A stretch of DNA of 64,000 nucleotides from Sipunculus nudus. Its lineage: Eukaryota > Annelida > Sipuncula > Golfingiida > Sipunculidae. Location: the NCBI GenBank assembly GCA_026874595.1, contig CM049314.1:34234229-34298228 (forward strand), written 5' to 3'. The notes under the pieces are model-generated. The model was not told the origin of the DNA, ran no database searches, and worked only from the letters and a program-made list of their open reading frames with translations. A program made the translations under genes and the position numbers. Below are positions 42,100 to 55,310 of this stretch, piece by piece (position 1 is the first letter of the stretch; each line of letters starts with the position of its first letter).

Positions 42100-45070
42100 C
42101 GAGGACAGTTGTTAATAGAAGTGTTACACCTGAGAGTCATGCCCCAACTTTAGTCTGGAATGCATAGAGTGTGTATGTGTGTTTGTGTGGGTGTTGATTA
42201 CGTTTTGTCAGCTGTTCCATTGTATGAAAGACTGGTGTCTCTTTGAGCGTTTCCCTAACATTTATACCGTTATATAGTGCATCCCTATACAAATAATGCG
42301 TTTCCCTTCCATTTGATTTTGTTAGAAAAAAAACTCTTTTTAGAATTTGCTGTTGGAGAGCGTGTTGGGGCATACACAAGTGAAAACGAGTCCGTTCCGG
42401 TCCGCTCTGTTGACCTCTCTCGGACCTTGACCGGCATTATCATGATAAGTGAGCGTTATTTAATCTCAGCATGACACAACACCTATAAACCTGATTGTAT
42501 GACAGTAATCAATGTGACAGATGTCTGATATGACATATGATTAACCCTTCCGAGATCCGAGGCGGATTCTTATTCTGAAAACCTGAATGTACGCTATCGT
42601 TATCTCAGTTAAATCAGTTTATACAAAACTTATCTACTTTTCACGCCCTGTTGTTTATCACCAAATTACCGGTGAAGTCATTGCCTCTTATCTATATTTG
42701 GACCGACCCATTAACAGGCCACCACTTTTGTAAAGTAGGCTGGCCTACAGCAGGGTGTAAACAAAACTGCCATGTCTGGTTGGCACTAAGTCATTTTCAC
42801 GAGCTAAGGGGCTAAACGGTAATCAACTTAAGGTGAAGTTCAGTAGCCGCCGCGACTGTTCTAGTTCCCTGAAAATAACTTTTAACTAATATACTGGCAG
42901 TATATGTTTAGGACAGATCTTTCGGCCATTTGGTGATTTTAAATTCCTTTAATTTATATTATCTGTGGGAAAAATCCTACTTCAACATATTAGTTTGTGA
43001 TTAAATCTTTTTAAATTAATGACGCCCACAGCGACGTTTCAAGGTTTATGACGGGTCGACGGTTTCGTCGCATACTAATACATAAAGCTAAGTATTGATG
43101 GTTCAAGGGAGGTTTGTTAACATTTTGAACTTTTTGACCATAATATAAGTACATATGTATCTTATTTAGAATCAATTAAACTGCAACATATTTTGGCAAA
43201 AGGAAGTTCTTTTAACCTCAGTTGCTAGCATTTTGGTTTCACTAAGAGACACTCCCTGCTACCAAAGCCGTCGTTTCATTAGCAGTTAGAACGTATTTTT
43301 TGCCACATGGCTTTTGTATCATTCCTGAATAGAGTTATCTTAAACTATGACGCCATAAGTGGCATATTATTCTATAATGAAGACGTCTCCATGACGATAT
43401 GAGTTTTTTTCTTTAGCTGCAATTTGAAATTCTAAATGTTCCCTGTGTGCCAACAAATTATTTTGAAATGTTCTTGATTGGTTTAAATTACTTTTAAAGG
43501 ATTCTGGCCATAGGCCAAGGAAAAAGTAATAACATTTTGGGTTCAGGTCGATATATTTTTCTAGAAATATGAACCCACTGAGTCGTGTTGTTACGGCCAG
43601 GTGGACACAGGGGATTAAATGCATTGAAAATGCGCTGGCCGCGACACTGAAGATCTGAACATTTCAGTACATCTGATCATGGACATTGCACTGCCAACTC
43701 GGGTTTCCATGAATTATGTTGGATCGTCCAGGGATTAAACACGCTTCATTATGACAGGCTAAAATAGGCTGGCTCCTTGACGATTTGTCATGATAATCGT
43801 GACGGCGTGGCCGGCTAGACTAAGCGCACACAACTAAACCCGTGCTGGTGTTTATGGGCCGAATCGAGTTTTACGTATAATGCAGACTGTTTAGTCCATT
43901 TTTTTTATAATTTTCCCATATTTGTAAGCTTTTTCTATTTCACTGTACGTCCATTGTCTGTCATCCGTCGTTTGTCGGCCTTTTGACAAAGTGCGCCGCG
44001 AAACATTAATGGTGATTTTGCCTACATTTTGACCATACTATATGTGAGTGCATCATATGCAGATGGGTGGAGAAAAAATAAATAAAATAATCATAAATGA
44101 AATTATTTCATATATGAACAACATAAACAAGAACATACTCAGAGATTCATGAACGAAACCTTAACTGGTTTAATCTGACATTTTGTTAAGAAATGTGATG
44201 GATTTGTAATGTCATTATAATGAATTTAGCGACCTAGAATTAAAATAGGAGAAGAATAATGCTTGAAATCTTTATTTCCTACAAGAATTTTCCACAGGAA
44301 ATATACCTGAATTAGATCATAAGACTTCATGTTCATACCATCTTCAATATGAGGATTTGGGCGTGGTTAAAAGCGCTTTACCGCTCCGATATTTGCCGAT
44401 TTACATCCCCCTTGCCACCAAACTCACGCCTGGTTGCTCTCCGCTGAGTACTTTGGGTTCGCAGGCTTATTTGTATCAGTTTCTCGAAACCGCTCTTTGG
44501 GGCTGCCATTTTGCGTACACTCTAACACACGGATGTCACAGGTCGCATATCGAATTATGGGTATACCGCTGGTAAGAAAAAAGTTCCGAAGTCAGCAATA
44601 GGTCCAAGTCCTTTTTTATTCCAGTCGCTTGTCGCTTACCATAATCGCTTGCATTTTGATACAGGCCGATTCGACATAAAGAAGCTATATTCATGGTGAG
44701 AATCAAGAGAAAATGCGCTTTGTGAATAAAAACCGTGGCTTATTAAATCAGCTGCAAGCGCCATTGGATATTTTACGACGAGAGTAAAGAGTAAAATAAA
44801 TTCTGGCAATACTGATTTACCTTATTAAAAGTTTTTATTAAAAGAACGGGATAAATCGGTATCTTTCGCATATTAGATCTAAGCTACTTCACACAGGGGA
44901 TGGCTTAGTATCTAAAACAAGTTTGGATAAGTGTTTATGTAATAAGCCTTTTGAAGTGTTCACACGTACTGACCTTCCTGGTTCCTCGGCGGTTATGCGA
45001 GACATTTTGTATTTTATAACAATGACCTGATTTAGTTTTCAAGTGTTAGAGCTCTACAAACCGCGTGTCA
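42100..45070. other. Intergenic, no feature recognised
   Basis: No supported gene. A fragment CGTCCATTGTCTGTCATCCG near 43950 may be another GGAC-tail relic. Confidence 0.45.
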
Positions 45071-45074
45071 TTCA

Positions 45075-46650
45075 ATAGCCTGGCGTGAACGGGGATACCT
45101 GTGTTATCGGGACCACTGGGGAAGAAGTTTACGACAACCTCATACATAAGAACTGGATTTATATCTAAATCTGGATTTTAAACGTTACATATATAACGTG
45201 AGCCGTACCTGCAAGCACGTGCAGTTTTATTGTTTGAACTGGTAGTACTTGTATGCTTGATCAAAAGGAGCTTCGACAATATCAACAACTTGCCAGGTAG
45301 GCTGTTACAACAATTTTGTAACTGTCTAATAGCATGATAACGGTCAATATTGATAGCTAAACGGCTAATATTATATATATAAATATTATCATTGTAAGAA
45401 ATACTGAGATAATTCCTAATAATGCCTAATAATATTGGCAAATGGGTTGATAATATTTTAATTATCTCATTCAATATATATTGTTTCCAATGGGTATATA
45501 ATTATTGTCACTCTTGTACGACAAGAGTCTTGATAGTAGCTTGTTACCATCCAATTTATATCATGGCCCCCAGTTGGCCTTGAACTTTGAATTACTGTGG
45601 TTGGCTTCATACTCGCGAGGCTGATATTTCACGATTTCTTCAATTTGAACGTATCGCGAGGGCTACACTTTCGCGATCGCACCAGGACCTATAAAACCTA
45701 AGAACAACAGTATTAAAATTTATTGTCACGCAAAATCGATACATCCCCGGATCATGATTACCAAATATTTTGACTTTAATTAATGTGTTTTCCATGGGCC
45801 CATTCCTATACCATCCACAGATTAGGTTGCTGGTTAACAAACCATGTTTTCAGAGGGATCACTCGATAGCCTGGCGTTCATACACGGGGATACCTGTGGT
45901 ACCGAGACCATTAATGAAGAATTTTACGAAAATCTTATAGTTACGAACTGGATTTAAAACTAAATCTGGATTCTATACGCATCGTATATAACGTGAGGCA
46001 TGACTGCAAGCAAGCACGGTCACATTTCTCGTGCATGTGGACTGACAAAATTTTTATTCTTGGTCAAAAGGGACTTCGTCAATATCGACACCTTGACAGG
46101 TAGGCTGTAACAACCAGTATTGTAATAACCGGCTAATAGTATAACGGCCAATATTCTGACCTAAACGGCTTATAAATTGCGTCATTGTACCAATAAAACG
46201 TAATAAAACCTTATAATCGTATGGCTAATGTCACAAATTGTATAATGATTTCACTCAACCTATATGGCATGAGATGGAAATGTGATTATTGTTACTAGTG
46301 TGCTACAATTGTGAAAAGTACGCCAACTTGATACCCGCGACCCATCAAACGTAAACCATGGCCCCCAGTTGGCACTGAACTTTGAATTACTGTGGTTGGC
46401 TTCATTCTCGCGAGGCTGTTATTTCGCGATTTCCTCATTTTGAACGTGTCGCGAGGGCTTCACTTTCGCGATCGCACTTGGGCCTTTAAAACCTTAGTAC
46501 GACAGTATTTAAATTTATTGTCATGCAAAATCGATACATCCCCGGTGATTACCAAATGTTTTGACAATGATTGACATGTTTTGCATGGGCCCATTCCCAT
46601 ACTATCCACAGATTAGGTTGCTGATTAACAAACCATGTTTCCAGAGGGGG
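45075..46650 (+). repeat. Tandem duplication, period 791 bp
   Basis: Copy 1 is 45075-45865 and copy 2 is 45866-46650, both beginning ATAGCCTGGCGT. Shared landmarks are GGGGATACCTGTG, GAACTGGATTTA, TATATAACGTGAG, ATGGCCCCCAGTTGGC, GAATTACTGTGGTTGGCTTC and TCGCGATCGCAC, and both copies end GATTAGGTTGCTG...AACAAACCATGTTT. Identity is well below 100 percent, so the duplication is old. No open frame is conserved between copies. Confidence 0.9.
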
Positions 46651-47700
46651 TGATAACTAAACCGTTTGTGCAGATACATCACATCCTCTTATTCATATAA
46701 GTTTATGGGACATCTTATTCTCGAGGGTTTCATATTCCCGTTTTTCCCATTCGTGAACATTAGGAAAATAAACCCTCACGAACAAAAATACAACCACAGT
46801 ACTTGGTGCCGGAGTTGAGTGGAAGCTAAGCGGTTGTATTCCAAGGCTTACATATTGGATTCGCGGCCTCCTGCTAAAATACTCTTTATTTTATTTCAGT
46901 TTATGATGAAAACCATTTTTGTACCAAGATCCAAACAAACTCATACTTGAGGAACACATTGATCTGAGTACCGAAAGCATATACTTCGGATTTTACCTGA
47001 TTTCATAACAAAGATGCTGGTTTATAAGGTGAAAAAAAAATTACCGGAAAAAGAGACATCACTTACTCAATCTATTTTGAAAGTTACAACACCCGATAAA
47101 AAAAATAAACTGATGTTCATGCAGAGATATTCTTAAGTTATAACAGGTACGCTGATATAAACGATATATTCTGAAACCAAGGTAAAATTAACCAGTACCA
47201 GACCATAAAATGTAGAGCATATTCTCAGGTTTGAGAAAATGTACATGTCAAGGGCTTCCAGACGAGTAGTATGTAAAAAGTTAAGAAATATTTTTCTAAA
47301 CAATGTGAACACATGTGCATAAGACATATCTGAAACCTTAGGATTACTCCGATATATAAGGGGTTTAAACAGATGTCAGAAACAGTTCTGACAGGAATTT
47401 CTTGATCAGAAAAAAATTTATAACTTTCACGTTTATTTCATAAATTTATACAATAAAATCTACTTTCAAGAGATTGTGTATACTGTGCAAATAAAAAATG
47501 ACGTCTTCTTTACAAAACAAAATTATCCACTAAAAATTGGGGCGGCGAATGCGTAGAAATTAATGTTTTGTATAGGAACTCTGTGGATTTTTTTTTAATT
47601 CTTGTACATAGTAGTCCCCGGAGAAACAGGACGATTTAAATAGACCAATCAAAGAAATAGATGAAAAGCTTCCGTGTTTAACCTGTGAGAGTCTCTTCTG

Positions 47701-48010
47701 TTATAGTTTTTCACAAAGCAATGTTGTTGATACAATGGTTTTCTTTGATGAGTCGCGGTTTGATGTAGCCATGAGGACACGACTCAGCAGGCACTTATAT
47801 TGCGAAGGTATGCCCAACCTGACATCCAGTACGCTGGTCGTTGAATCTCTATTGTCAGAGGGCCGAAATGGCGCTAGGTTAGATGATAACCCTGACACGC
47901 GGTCAAGGCCTGATGTTTATTTATCACGTTATGAAGCTCACATAGTTATAACACCATATAGGCTTACACCATGTATTACCCGGCCGTTCACCTCACATAA
48001 GTACAACTAA
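47701..48010. other. Open frames on both strands, uncertain
   Basis: The plus strand has a 91-codon frame from 47735 and the minus strand a 65-codon frame over the same bases. The sequence is less AT-rich than its neighbours, and both frames are similarly plausible. I recognise no domain, and the frames may come from a decayed mobile element. Confidence 0.15.
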
Positions 48011-48160
48011 GTTTTGTTTTTTGGCTCCGTTCGGAGGCTGTGCGTTCTTCTCCGTCCGTGTGTTTGTGTTCACAACAAAATCAACACAATCACGAACGGA
48101 ATCTCGTGAAATCTCAGGGTATTTCGGGAATGGTCAACTGAAGAATCAATTAGATTTTTT
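48010..48160 (+). repeat. Dispersed repeat with TCACGAACGGAATCTCGTGAAAT
   Basis: CACGAACGGAATCTCGTGAA with TTTCGGG and AACT downstream is matched at 55311-55440 by CATGAACGGAATCTTATGAA and CATTTGTTTCGCTGTAGAAC. Confidence 0.5.
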
Positions 48161-49652
48161 TGTGTTGATCCGGCACAGGGTCCGGATTAGGTAACGTCAT
48201 TAAGGAAGATTCACGATCGTAATGTCACCTATGCACGTATTAATCTCGCAATATGGGCCGAATAAGTGAATGCAAACACATGGCGAAGGCTTGCATTCCT
48301 TAGAATACAGATATCTAGTTTCCCCTGATAGGGTTATGAGTTTTTTTGTTATTCATTGAGTCTATCAAATCCTCCATATTCTGCTTCCGATCATGAAATA
48401 TAGTGTGGGGGGTTTTCGGTGTGTTAAGCTACAATCAGACCTGTAGTTTCGGCATGAACGTATGTTAGTGAAGGTAGAAGGGAGGTATATAGACCAGGCC
48501 TCGACATTTCGAAAGATGGCAGGAAAGATTGTACGCACCTCTCCCAGTTAACTGCTTGCGGATTTCTATGGCTATACATAAATTAAGGAAAGACTGAAGC
48601 ACTGACACCCATGGTGAAATTTTGTATTGCGCATGCGCATGTCGTTTTTCATGGGCTACATTTTGTATCAATTTTGCGTAGATGGTCTGCGTAGAAGTCT
48701 TAAAGAAGTTTTCTTGCACATTCCTTGTTTTAAACAATTGTATCTGTTAATTAAAAGTATAAATACCCTCTCTTGCATTGGAATAGGTCTACATCACGGT
48801 GATTTCGTTTTGTGCGGGATGTTTTTATGCCTAATGCACGGAAAATAGGCCCAGTTGACCGGCTTAAGCTGAGTTTCCATGCATGTGCGTGTATATGTTT
48901 ATGTGCGTATATGCATGAAAAAATATTGCTTTGGTTCCATGTTCTCACAGCTGCCGTGGTTTGCTTATTTTAATTGTCATATATCAAGAGGTGAGCACAT
49001 AGATTGTCAATAATTCGTTCATCTTCTTGATTTCTTTGGCTAAAATTATTATATATCACTCCCTGGAAGCCAAAGAAGATTTGAACACAGCGATTTTGTT
49101 AGAAAATATATTAACAACCTTCCCGGCGCCCATATGGACCTTTTTATCGAGCCATTGCAGAGTTTTTTTAACTAAAATACCTACATCAGCATTAGAAGTC
49201 ACAGAGACGGGAATCATGTTGTCTGTAAAGTTATCTATCTTTAAAAAACGGTGTGAAGAATCTTTAATCAATTCTCTATGACCATCTGAACAACTTGGGC
49301 GCTTCCATATACATGTACATGTATTTATGTGTCTATGAATACACCACTCGGGAGACATTTATGTAGGACATAAAGGGCCTACGTTACTCTCTTATATCGG
49401 AGGGGCAAAATTGCCGCTAAGATTTACGACGACTTCATATTTCTTTAGGGAATATTCATCTTTAGGTTAAAACCTTTCTAACTTTATCTGCTGCCTATCA
49501 ATGCATCCAACAACGTTTGTAACTTAAATTGTGACGCACATACTGTTAATCACTAACAGTTTTATATTAGACGTCAGTTCCTTTCTTCTTGTTGATTCCT
49601 TTGTCGAAACAACCAGGTGAAGTGAAACAAAGGTCACCAGGGGTCAACATTA

Positions 49653-49662
49653 GTCACGTGAC
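49653..49662. promoter_or_regulatory. GTCACGTGAC palindrome (CLEAR/E-box type)
   Basis: A perfect 10-bp match to the consensus bound by TFEB/MITF-family factors. No gene start is identified next to it, so it may be fortuitous. Confidence 0.25.
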
Positions 49663-50237
49663 CGGTTTTACTTACGGCGTTTTTATATGATTTTCTGATC
49701 TTTGCATAGGTCACCTTGATGATATTTTGTTCATGCCATTATCTCCCGAGTCGTTAGTTAAAGATATTTATAACATCACGGCCTGACTGAACTGTCATTA
49801 CACTAACCGCAAAATATATATCGTATAAAACAAAGCTACGATTATACTTATAGTCCATAACAGTACCCATGTCGGCATGTTTAGAGTGATAATATTTTAT
49901 ACACGTAAGGAGGCATTAACAAGTTCTTGTCCAAAGGTTGCAGGAGGTATTCCGCCTACTATCTTGCATTGGATCCGTAGGAAACCAAAAATCCAAAATA
50001 TGAAAAAAATTGTTTACACATGGTTGCGACATCTTAATCGCCTGAAAACATTCCAGTTAAATCAAATTCATACGTGACCGACCTTTGTTAGGTCACCTTT
50101 ATCTTTAAACAAGCTCTCTAGTAAGTCTCGTTATATGCAGGCCCAGTTGCACTGGAAAGACGCCATCCAGGTTCAGCTGTTGCAAGTAACTATATACTGT
50201 TTACTTAACATTGCATAACTTTAAACAAAATTGGCGG

Positions 50238-50242
<5 letters not shown>

Positions 50243-50290
<48 letters not shown>

Positions 50291-50294
50291 GTAT

Positions 50295-50354
<60 letters not shown>
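50243..50354. repeat. Compound (AT)n microsatellite
   Basis: Two AT runs separated by AATGTATGTATGTGTG. The 60-70 codon Tyr-Ile frames on the minus strand are artefacts. Confidence 0.97.
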
Positions 50355-50357
<3 letters not shown>

Positions 50358-51550
50358 CATGCTTGAGTTAGTTTGAAGGTTATTTGATACAAATCTCATA
50401 TCGGGAAAAAAACATGAGGTCATGGGCCAAGGGATCCATGGACTGTAACAGAAAACACTGGAAATCGAATAAAGGCTTAAATCTAAACTTCTGTTTTAGT
50501 CGCTCACGTGTCAACTCCATATTTTTATACAATCTTATGCCAGTCTCAGAATTCTTTCAAATCCATTTCACACAATGCTTAATTGTAGTATCAATTATAA
50601 TACAATTTACTTAGATATATTCAACAGATATACAGGTGGCTATCAAATGATACCAGTTTCGGGTTCAAGTCTGACTCGAGATGGGTATTTCGGGAGATCG
50701 CTCCCTCGGCACTTACCTGATCACGGATGGGCGTAAGGATATGCCTCTTGTGCAGTTATATTACAATATAGTCCCTATATAACTTATATGTACACAATTT
50801 ACTGAAATTAGTTTTAGAAGCGAGGTGAGGAGTTTTAAACCGTCGTCTGCATTTATTTTGAACTCTTATTTCAATAAAATGCCAATATGTCGTATTATTT
50901 TTATGCAAACCCCCATGAAGTAAATGTACACATCATTCTAATGTGTTTCGAATCTCATCAAAGACATCAGATTGTTTAAATTTAAATAAAAACTTAAATT
51001 TTAGTACAAAACGAGGTAAAACCCATCCGTCGTAGCAGTTTGCAAATTTCAAGAAGGCCCATACATGTAAAAATACATGGAAATATCCCCAGGCAATTTT
51101 TGTTTACTGGCTTATCACGTACCTTTCATGTTTAAAATTCAATTTTAAAATTTTGCGCCTATATAAGAATTAACTCTTCGTGTGAAAATGAATAACTTTT
51201 CTTTTCAAACTAATAGTTTTGAAAAAAAAACTCTTAAGAAAAAATATTCGACTTTTTGGGTATGGAATTAGAAATGAATGTATTTTGTCGTTATTGAGAA
51301 ATACCAATTTAAAACTCATGCATTTCTCTCAGATCCCATTTTGGGAAAAGGACGAAAACCGTACGTTTGTATTTCCGCTAAACTATGGACCGTAATATAT
51401 ATAAGAAATATATTTTTTTATTATGTCATCTATTTCACCATATTTTACTGAAAGTTAATTATAGGCACATGGAGAGGGTATGTGAGGGGGTGACAAATCA
51501 ACAAAGGAACCATAAAAACATATACCTTCGTGTTCTTGTAGACGTAAAAT

Positions 51551-51553
<3 letters not shown>

Positions 51554-51597
<44 letters not shown>
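51554..51597 (+). repeat. (GA)n microsatellite
   Basis: About 44 bp of GA, then a purine-rich stretch to 51625. Confidence 0.97.
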
Positions 51598-51600
<3 letters not shown>

Positions 51601-52778
51601 GATGAAGAAGAGAGAGGAGGAGCGAGAAACATTGAACATATTATAAAATGATCCATGTAGAGGAAACGGACGAGTACTTTCAGGTCTGCATTATGATATA
51701 AAATCGGGTAATTTAATGAGCTGGTCACACGTACAGTACACTGTATCAATTTATTTATTCATTAAGTGCCAATTCTGCCATAAAATGTCCTTGCATGAAC
51801 CGAAGGTGCCATTGTTGCGTAAATAGTGTAAAACATCGATGTCTCCTACTCAAAGTCTATATAATAACACTATATGGACTCTAACGTGAATGCATAGACA
51901 CGAAATTTAGAGCTAGATGTATTGAGTTTTTACGCTTACATTGCATGTTACAGAAACATCCTGTTTCGCAATAGGAAGCATACACACAGTAAAGTTATTT
52001 TTACGCCACATCTCTATAGGCCACCATTAAATGTGGCTTTCTTCTCGCTGAAAGAAACATCGTTGGGCGTGGTCAGACATTGTGTCTATTTCGAAGAACC
52101 GTAGGGTTATGCTGGTGCATCTATTATTTATATTCACAAAGAACGCAAGGTTTTTATCATTGAAGGGATGAGATTTCAAAGTAATACGCACCTGACAACA
52201 GGTACATACGACACTGCACGGCTAGATATAGATACAAGCAAAATTAACTATGGGAGACTCGAGGGAAAATTTTAATTATTGAAGCTGTTCACACGGTGGC
52301 GAGACGGGTGTTGGATTTCCCCCGAGCTCTCGGGCGAAACAGCTCGGGCAAGCTCGGCTATCTGGTATTAACTCGGTTGATCACCCGAGCATTCAAACAT
52401 GTTTGCAATAATTGGGATGACTAAGCAACTTGAGGTAGCTCCTAGCGAACTCGTAACAGTCTCGAAGTAGGCATTTTCGGTTGATAATGGCTCCACACAC
52501 ATTTCTTTTGTATATGAGTTATACCTGCAAAGACCTTTAATAATAATATATCTCTGTTTCACCAACCTGTGTTCACCTGTTTTTGGAGATATTATTTTAA
52601 AAGTTTACATTTTTCAATAATTTAGTAGAAAACTACATGTAGGAGTGACAGCCTAATATGGCAATCAAGAATTTTGCAATGAACCTCCAGTTCATGTTTC
52701 ACAACTTGCCGATCCGCTCTTCACAATGCTCTGGCAGATCAGATTTGTCCCTGCCGGCATGGGTACCATCTTTGTTTT

Positions 52779-52853
52779 AGACTGGTACCCCCGCTCTATT
52801 TTGGCCCTCAGCCAAGCTTGGCTAAGGGCCAGAATAGAGCGGGATACCAGTCT
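52779..52853. mobile_element. 75-bp palindromic hairpin element with 11-bp direct repeats (copy A)
   Basis: A near-perfect palindrome from AGACTGGTACCCCCGCTCTA to TAGAGCGGGATACCAGTCT, centred on AAGCTT. It is flanked by the identical 11-mer ATCTTTGTTTT at 52768-52778 and 52854-52864. A related hairpin with a different flanking repeat is at 61899-61957. The direct repeat length (10-11 bp) fits Mutator-like target duplications, though the unit is far too short to encode anything. Confidence 0.75.
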
Positions 52854-53632
52854 ATCTTTGTTTTTGGCTAGTTATATTTTTAGAGTGTTCGTAATGAATC
52901 TTTTCTGTTTGGGCACTGGGGGACGGCCAGGACTACCTGTCCCCACTGTAAAACTTTCAAACAAAATTTGTATATTACAATGAGATATCTTCTGTAAACA
53001 TTCCACATGCATACACAATATTACTTCTTCCATAAAGTCCTTACCACAAAAACACTCTTATATACGGTGGCTCGTACAGGACATGCAAAAAATATTGTTT
53101 ATCTCGTTCCCACGCGATAGTATCTCGTGGCCACGCGATAATTATCTCGTTCCAACGCGTTAGTAGCGCGTGGCCACGCGTTATATGCCATGCTAGCTTA
53201 AGCCCTCACTTGGACAAGAATGTCTGTGGTCTGTGTATATCGAGCGTCGATGCAGCTTAAATTGTTTGTATGTATTTCGTTGTATGTGCGTTTGCGCCGA
53301 ATGCTTCGAGGTAAATTTCAGCAGTTTTCATTTCATTGGCTCAACATTTCATTGCATTGGTTCGACTAGCCCATTTTTATTTGTACATGGAAAACTGTAT
53401 TGAGTTTTTTTTAGGGTAAGGGTGATATAAACCCTTGTGTACCAAACATATGAATTAAACTAAAACACTTGTTTATATTTACCTTCCCAGATAATTTTAT
53501 ATTTTAGGGCTAGGGTGGGGGTTATATAATTTCGGGTATACAGAACAGGGTAAACAACATGTCGGTTTGTGTTATGTCTCAAGGGAGAAGCTTACAACAA
53601 AAGGTCTCAGTCATGCCACTCCATTATGACTT

Positions 53633-53646
53633 GGGGGGGGGGGGGG
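53633..53646 (+). repeat. Poly-G tract
   Basis: About 14 G within the central part of the 1.2-kb element. Confidence 0.9.
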
Positions 53647-53975
53647 TTAAGGGGACCTTTTTACGAGAAATTTGCTCATTCTTCCCCCTCACATCTTTCT
53701 TTCCACAATAAAACTTCAGTTATGTAATTCATATTATGAAAATTTATTATGACACATATTTACCCGAATTCCCCCCCCCCCATCCCCGTTCACACATTCT
53801 CTAAACAAACATGACCCATGAGTGTTGTACGAGTCCCGGTTGCATCATTTAAGGTCTTAGCATATCAAGCCAGCTCCAAATTCATGCAAATAATTGACCA
53901 TAGTCTTCATCCAGTGTAGAGAAACATGCTTAAGTATTTAAGCTGTAGGTCTTACTGTATTGTGTGTCTACATTT

Positions 53976-54233
53976 ATCTCGTTCCCACGGGATAATTATC
54001 CCGTGGTCACGCGATAGTATCGCGTGGGAACGAGATAATTATCGCGTGGTCACGAGATTCTAACGCGTGGGAACGAGATAATTATCGCGTGTTCACCAGA
54101 TACTAACGCGTGGGAACGAGATAATTATCGCGTGACCACGAGATACTAACGCGTGGGAACGAGATAATTATCGCGTGGCCACGAGATACTAACGCGTGGG
54201 AACGAGTTACTATCTCGTGGGACCGAGATAAAA
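53976..54233 (+). repeat. 43-bp tandem repeat inside the 1.2-kb element
   Basis: Units of GCGTGGGAACGAGATAATTA followed by TCGCGTGGTCACGAGATACT and AAC start at 54022, 54065, 54108, 54151 and 54194, exactly 43 bp apart. The last unit is diverged. Each unit contains overlapping imperfect palindromes. Confidence 0.92.
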
Positions 54234-55310
54234 TTAATTTTGTGCATGTCCTATACGAGCCACCGTGCTTATATGCAATTTGACTTGAAACAATTCTTAT
54301 TCAACACACTTCAAAGGACCAAAATGTCTTCATTACAATTATACCTACGACACTCGTGTAGTAAGCAGCCCCGGTGCATTGTGGGGGTCCTGTTGTACTT
54401 TTGTGAGTCCGAGTCTGCACAGTGTGGGCTTGTCAAGTGAATCGGGGAATCCCTGATATTTGCATATTAACACGTAACCAGACCGTCACCATCGAAGGAG
54501 CGGTCGATTACCTCTGATTTGCAAATTATTACACCACGCCTTAGGTTAAAAAAGGACAAGGTTGAATTACCTGCGCTTTATATCAGTGAAATCTCATGAA
54601 AGGCCCTAATATTGTTGAAATATTATAAGAGAGCACCCTGAGTACAACAAGTCCGTGAAAGGTGGCGCTCACTACCTCATAGTTGTCCACTTCGTATAAT
54701 TTTATGAGTAATTCAAAATGTGGCGTAAAAGTATTTGAAATTTTAGACTTTTTTACTTAAAATGGAGCAACAATGAAGAAAATTAAACCCTGATTTTGCC
54801 AGAGTAGTGAATAAAGCAAACGATATCAACCATGATAAAATGCCAATTTTTATTGCGCCTTCTGTCCTCTCCGGTTCCATAATTTTATAACACCTTAAAG
54901 AAATAGAACTTTTGTATGGATTTTATTGACCACTCAATCCCACACTTTCTCACTGACAGGTTTGCATTTAAATACAACTTTGACCTCGAAGGAAGCTTGA
55001 GTTCATTTTGAAAGCACCGGAATTTGAAATCGAGGGTCTTCCATTGGCTCCCCTCTTAGAGGCTCGGCGGCAACTTAATCGAGATTCCATGTAAATCTAG
55101 TAAATTGCTTTTTATTGCTTGATTATTCATCATTCCGTGTACAGGTCCTAGAAACAAAGACATACCCCTCTGGATACCATCAACCTCAGTTTTATATAAA
55201 AAAAAATATAAAAATTACTAGATAAGGATATTACAATAATCGAATAATCGATGAATCGAATCGAAAGTTGCAATGAACCGAATCATTCTTGCAATAATAG
55301 ATTAATAACT

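Larger units (their letters stand above)
53064..54267. mobile_element. 1.2-kb element with ~27-bp terminal repeats and palindromic ATCTCGT/CGCGATA arrays
   Basis: The left end reads ACGGTGGCTCGTACAGGACA then TGCAAAA. The right end, reversed, reads GCACGGTGGCTCGTATAGGA then CATGCACAAAA. Inside each end lie arrays of ATCTCGTTCCCACGCGATA and GTGGCCACGCGATAATT motifs. The flanks carry CTTATAT at 53057-53063 and 54268-54274, a candidate 7-bp target duplication. The homologous cassette at 62.1 kb has CTATAT with no insertion. The centre (53200-53970) has no transposase frame, so this is a non-autonomous element. Confidence 0.8.
52740..54420 (+). repeat. Cassette copy A (interrupted by two insertions)
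   Basis: Homologous to 61866-62230. Shared landmarks in order are GGGCACTG-GGGACG-CCAGGACTAC-TGTC, AACTTT-AAA, CACATGC, ATTACTT, GTCCTTACCA, CTTATAT, AATTT-ACTTGAAACAA and GCATTGTGGGG. Copy A carries a hairpin at 52779-52853 and a 1.2-kb element at 53064-54267. Both copies could encode a short GRPGL-V-TVKL peptide, but I see no gene. Confidence 0.7.

Noticed and set aside
49027-49358. Overlapping 84- and 100-codon frames on opposite strands
   Set aside because: Both strands are open over the same bases and neither shows a recognisable motif; treated as chance or an unidentified relic.
50201-50423. Tyr-Ile repeat open frames
   Set aside because: Read-through of (AT)n; the same holds for frames at 33621, 40628 and 57977.
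51385-51749. Arg-Glu and Ser-Leu repeat frames
   Set aside because: Read-through of the (GA)n tract on either strand.
52726-52983. 85-codon plus-strand frame containing GRPGLPVPTVKL
   Set aside because: It crosses the palindromic hairpin insertion, and its partner at 61776 preserves only a short part of the peptide. It is best explained by the repeated cassette.
53345-53375. GGTTCGACTAGCC as a tRNA T-arm
   Set aside because: No matching acceptor stem, D-arm or anticodon arm could be placed around it.
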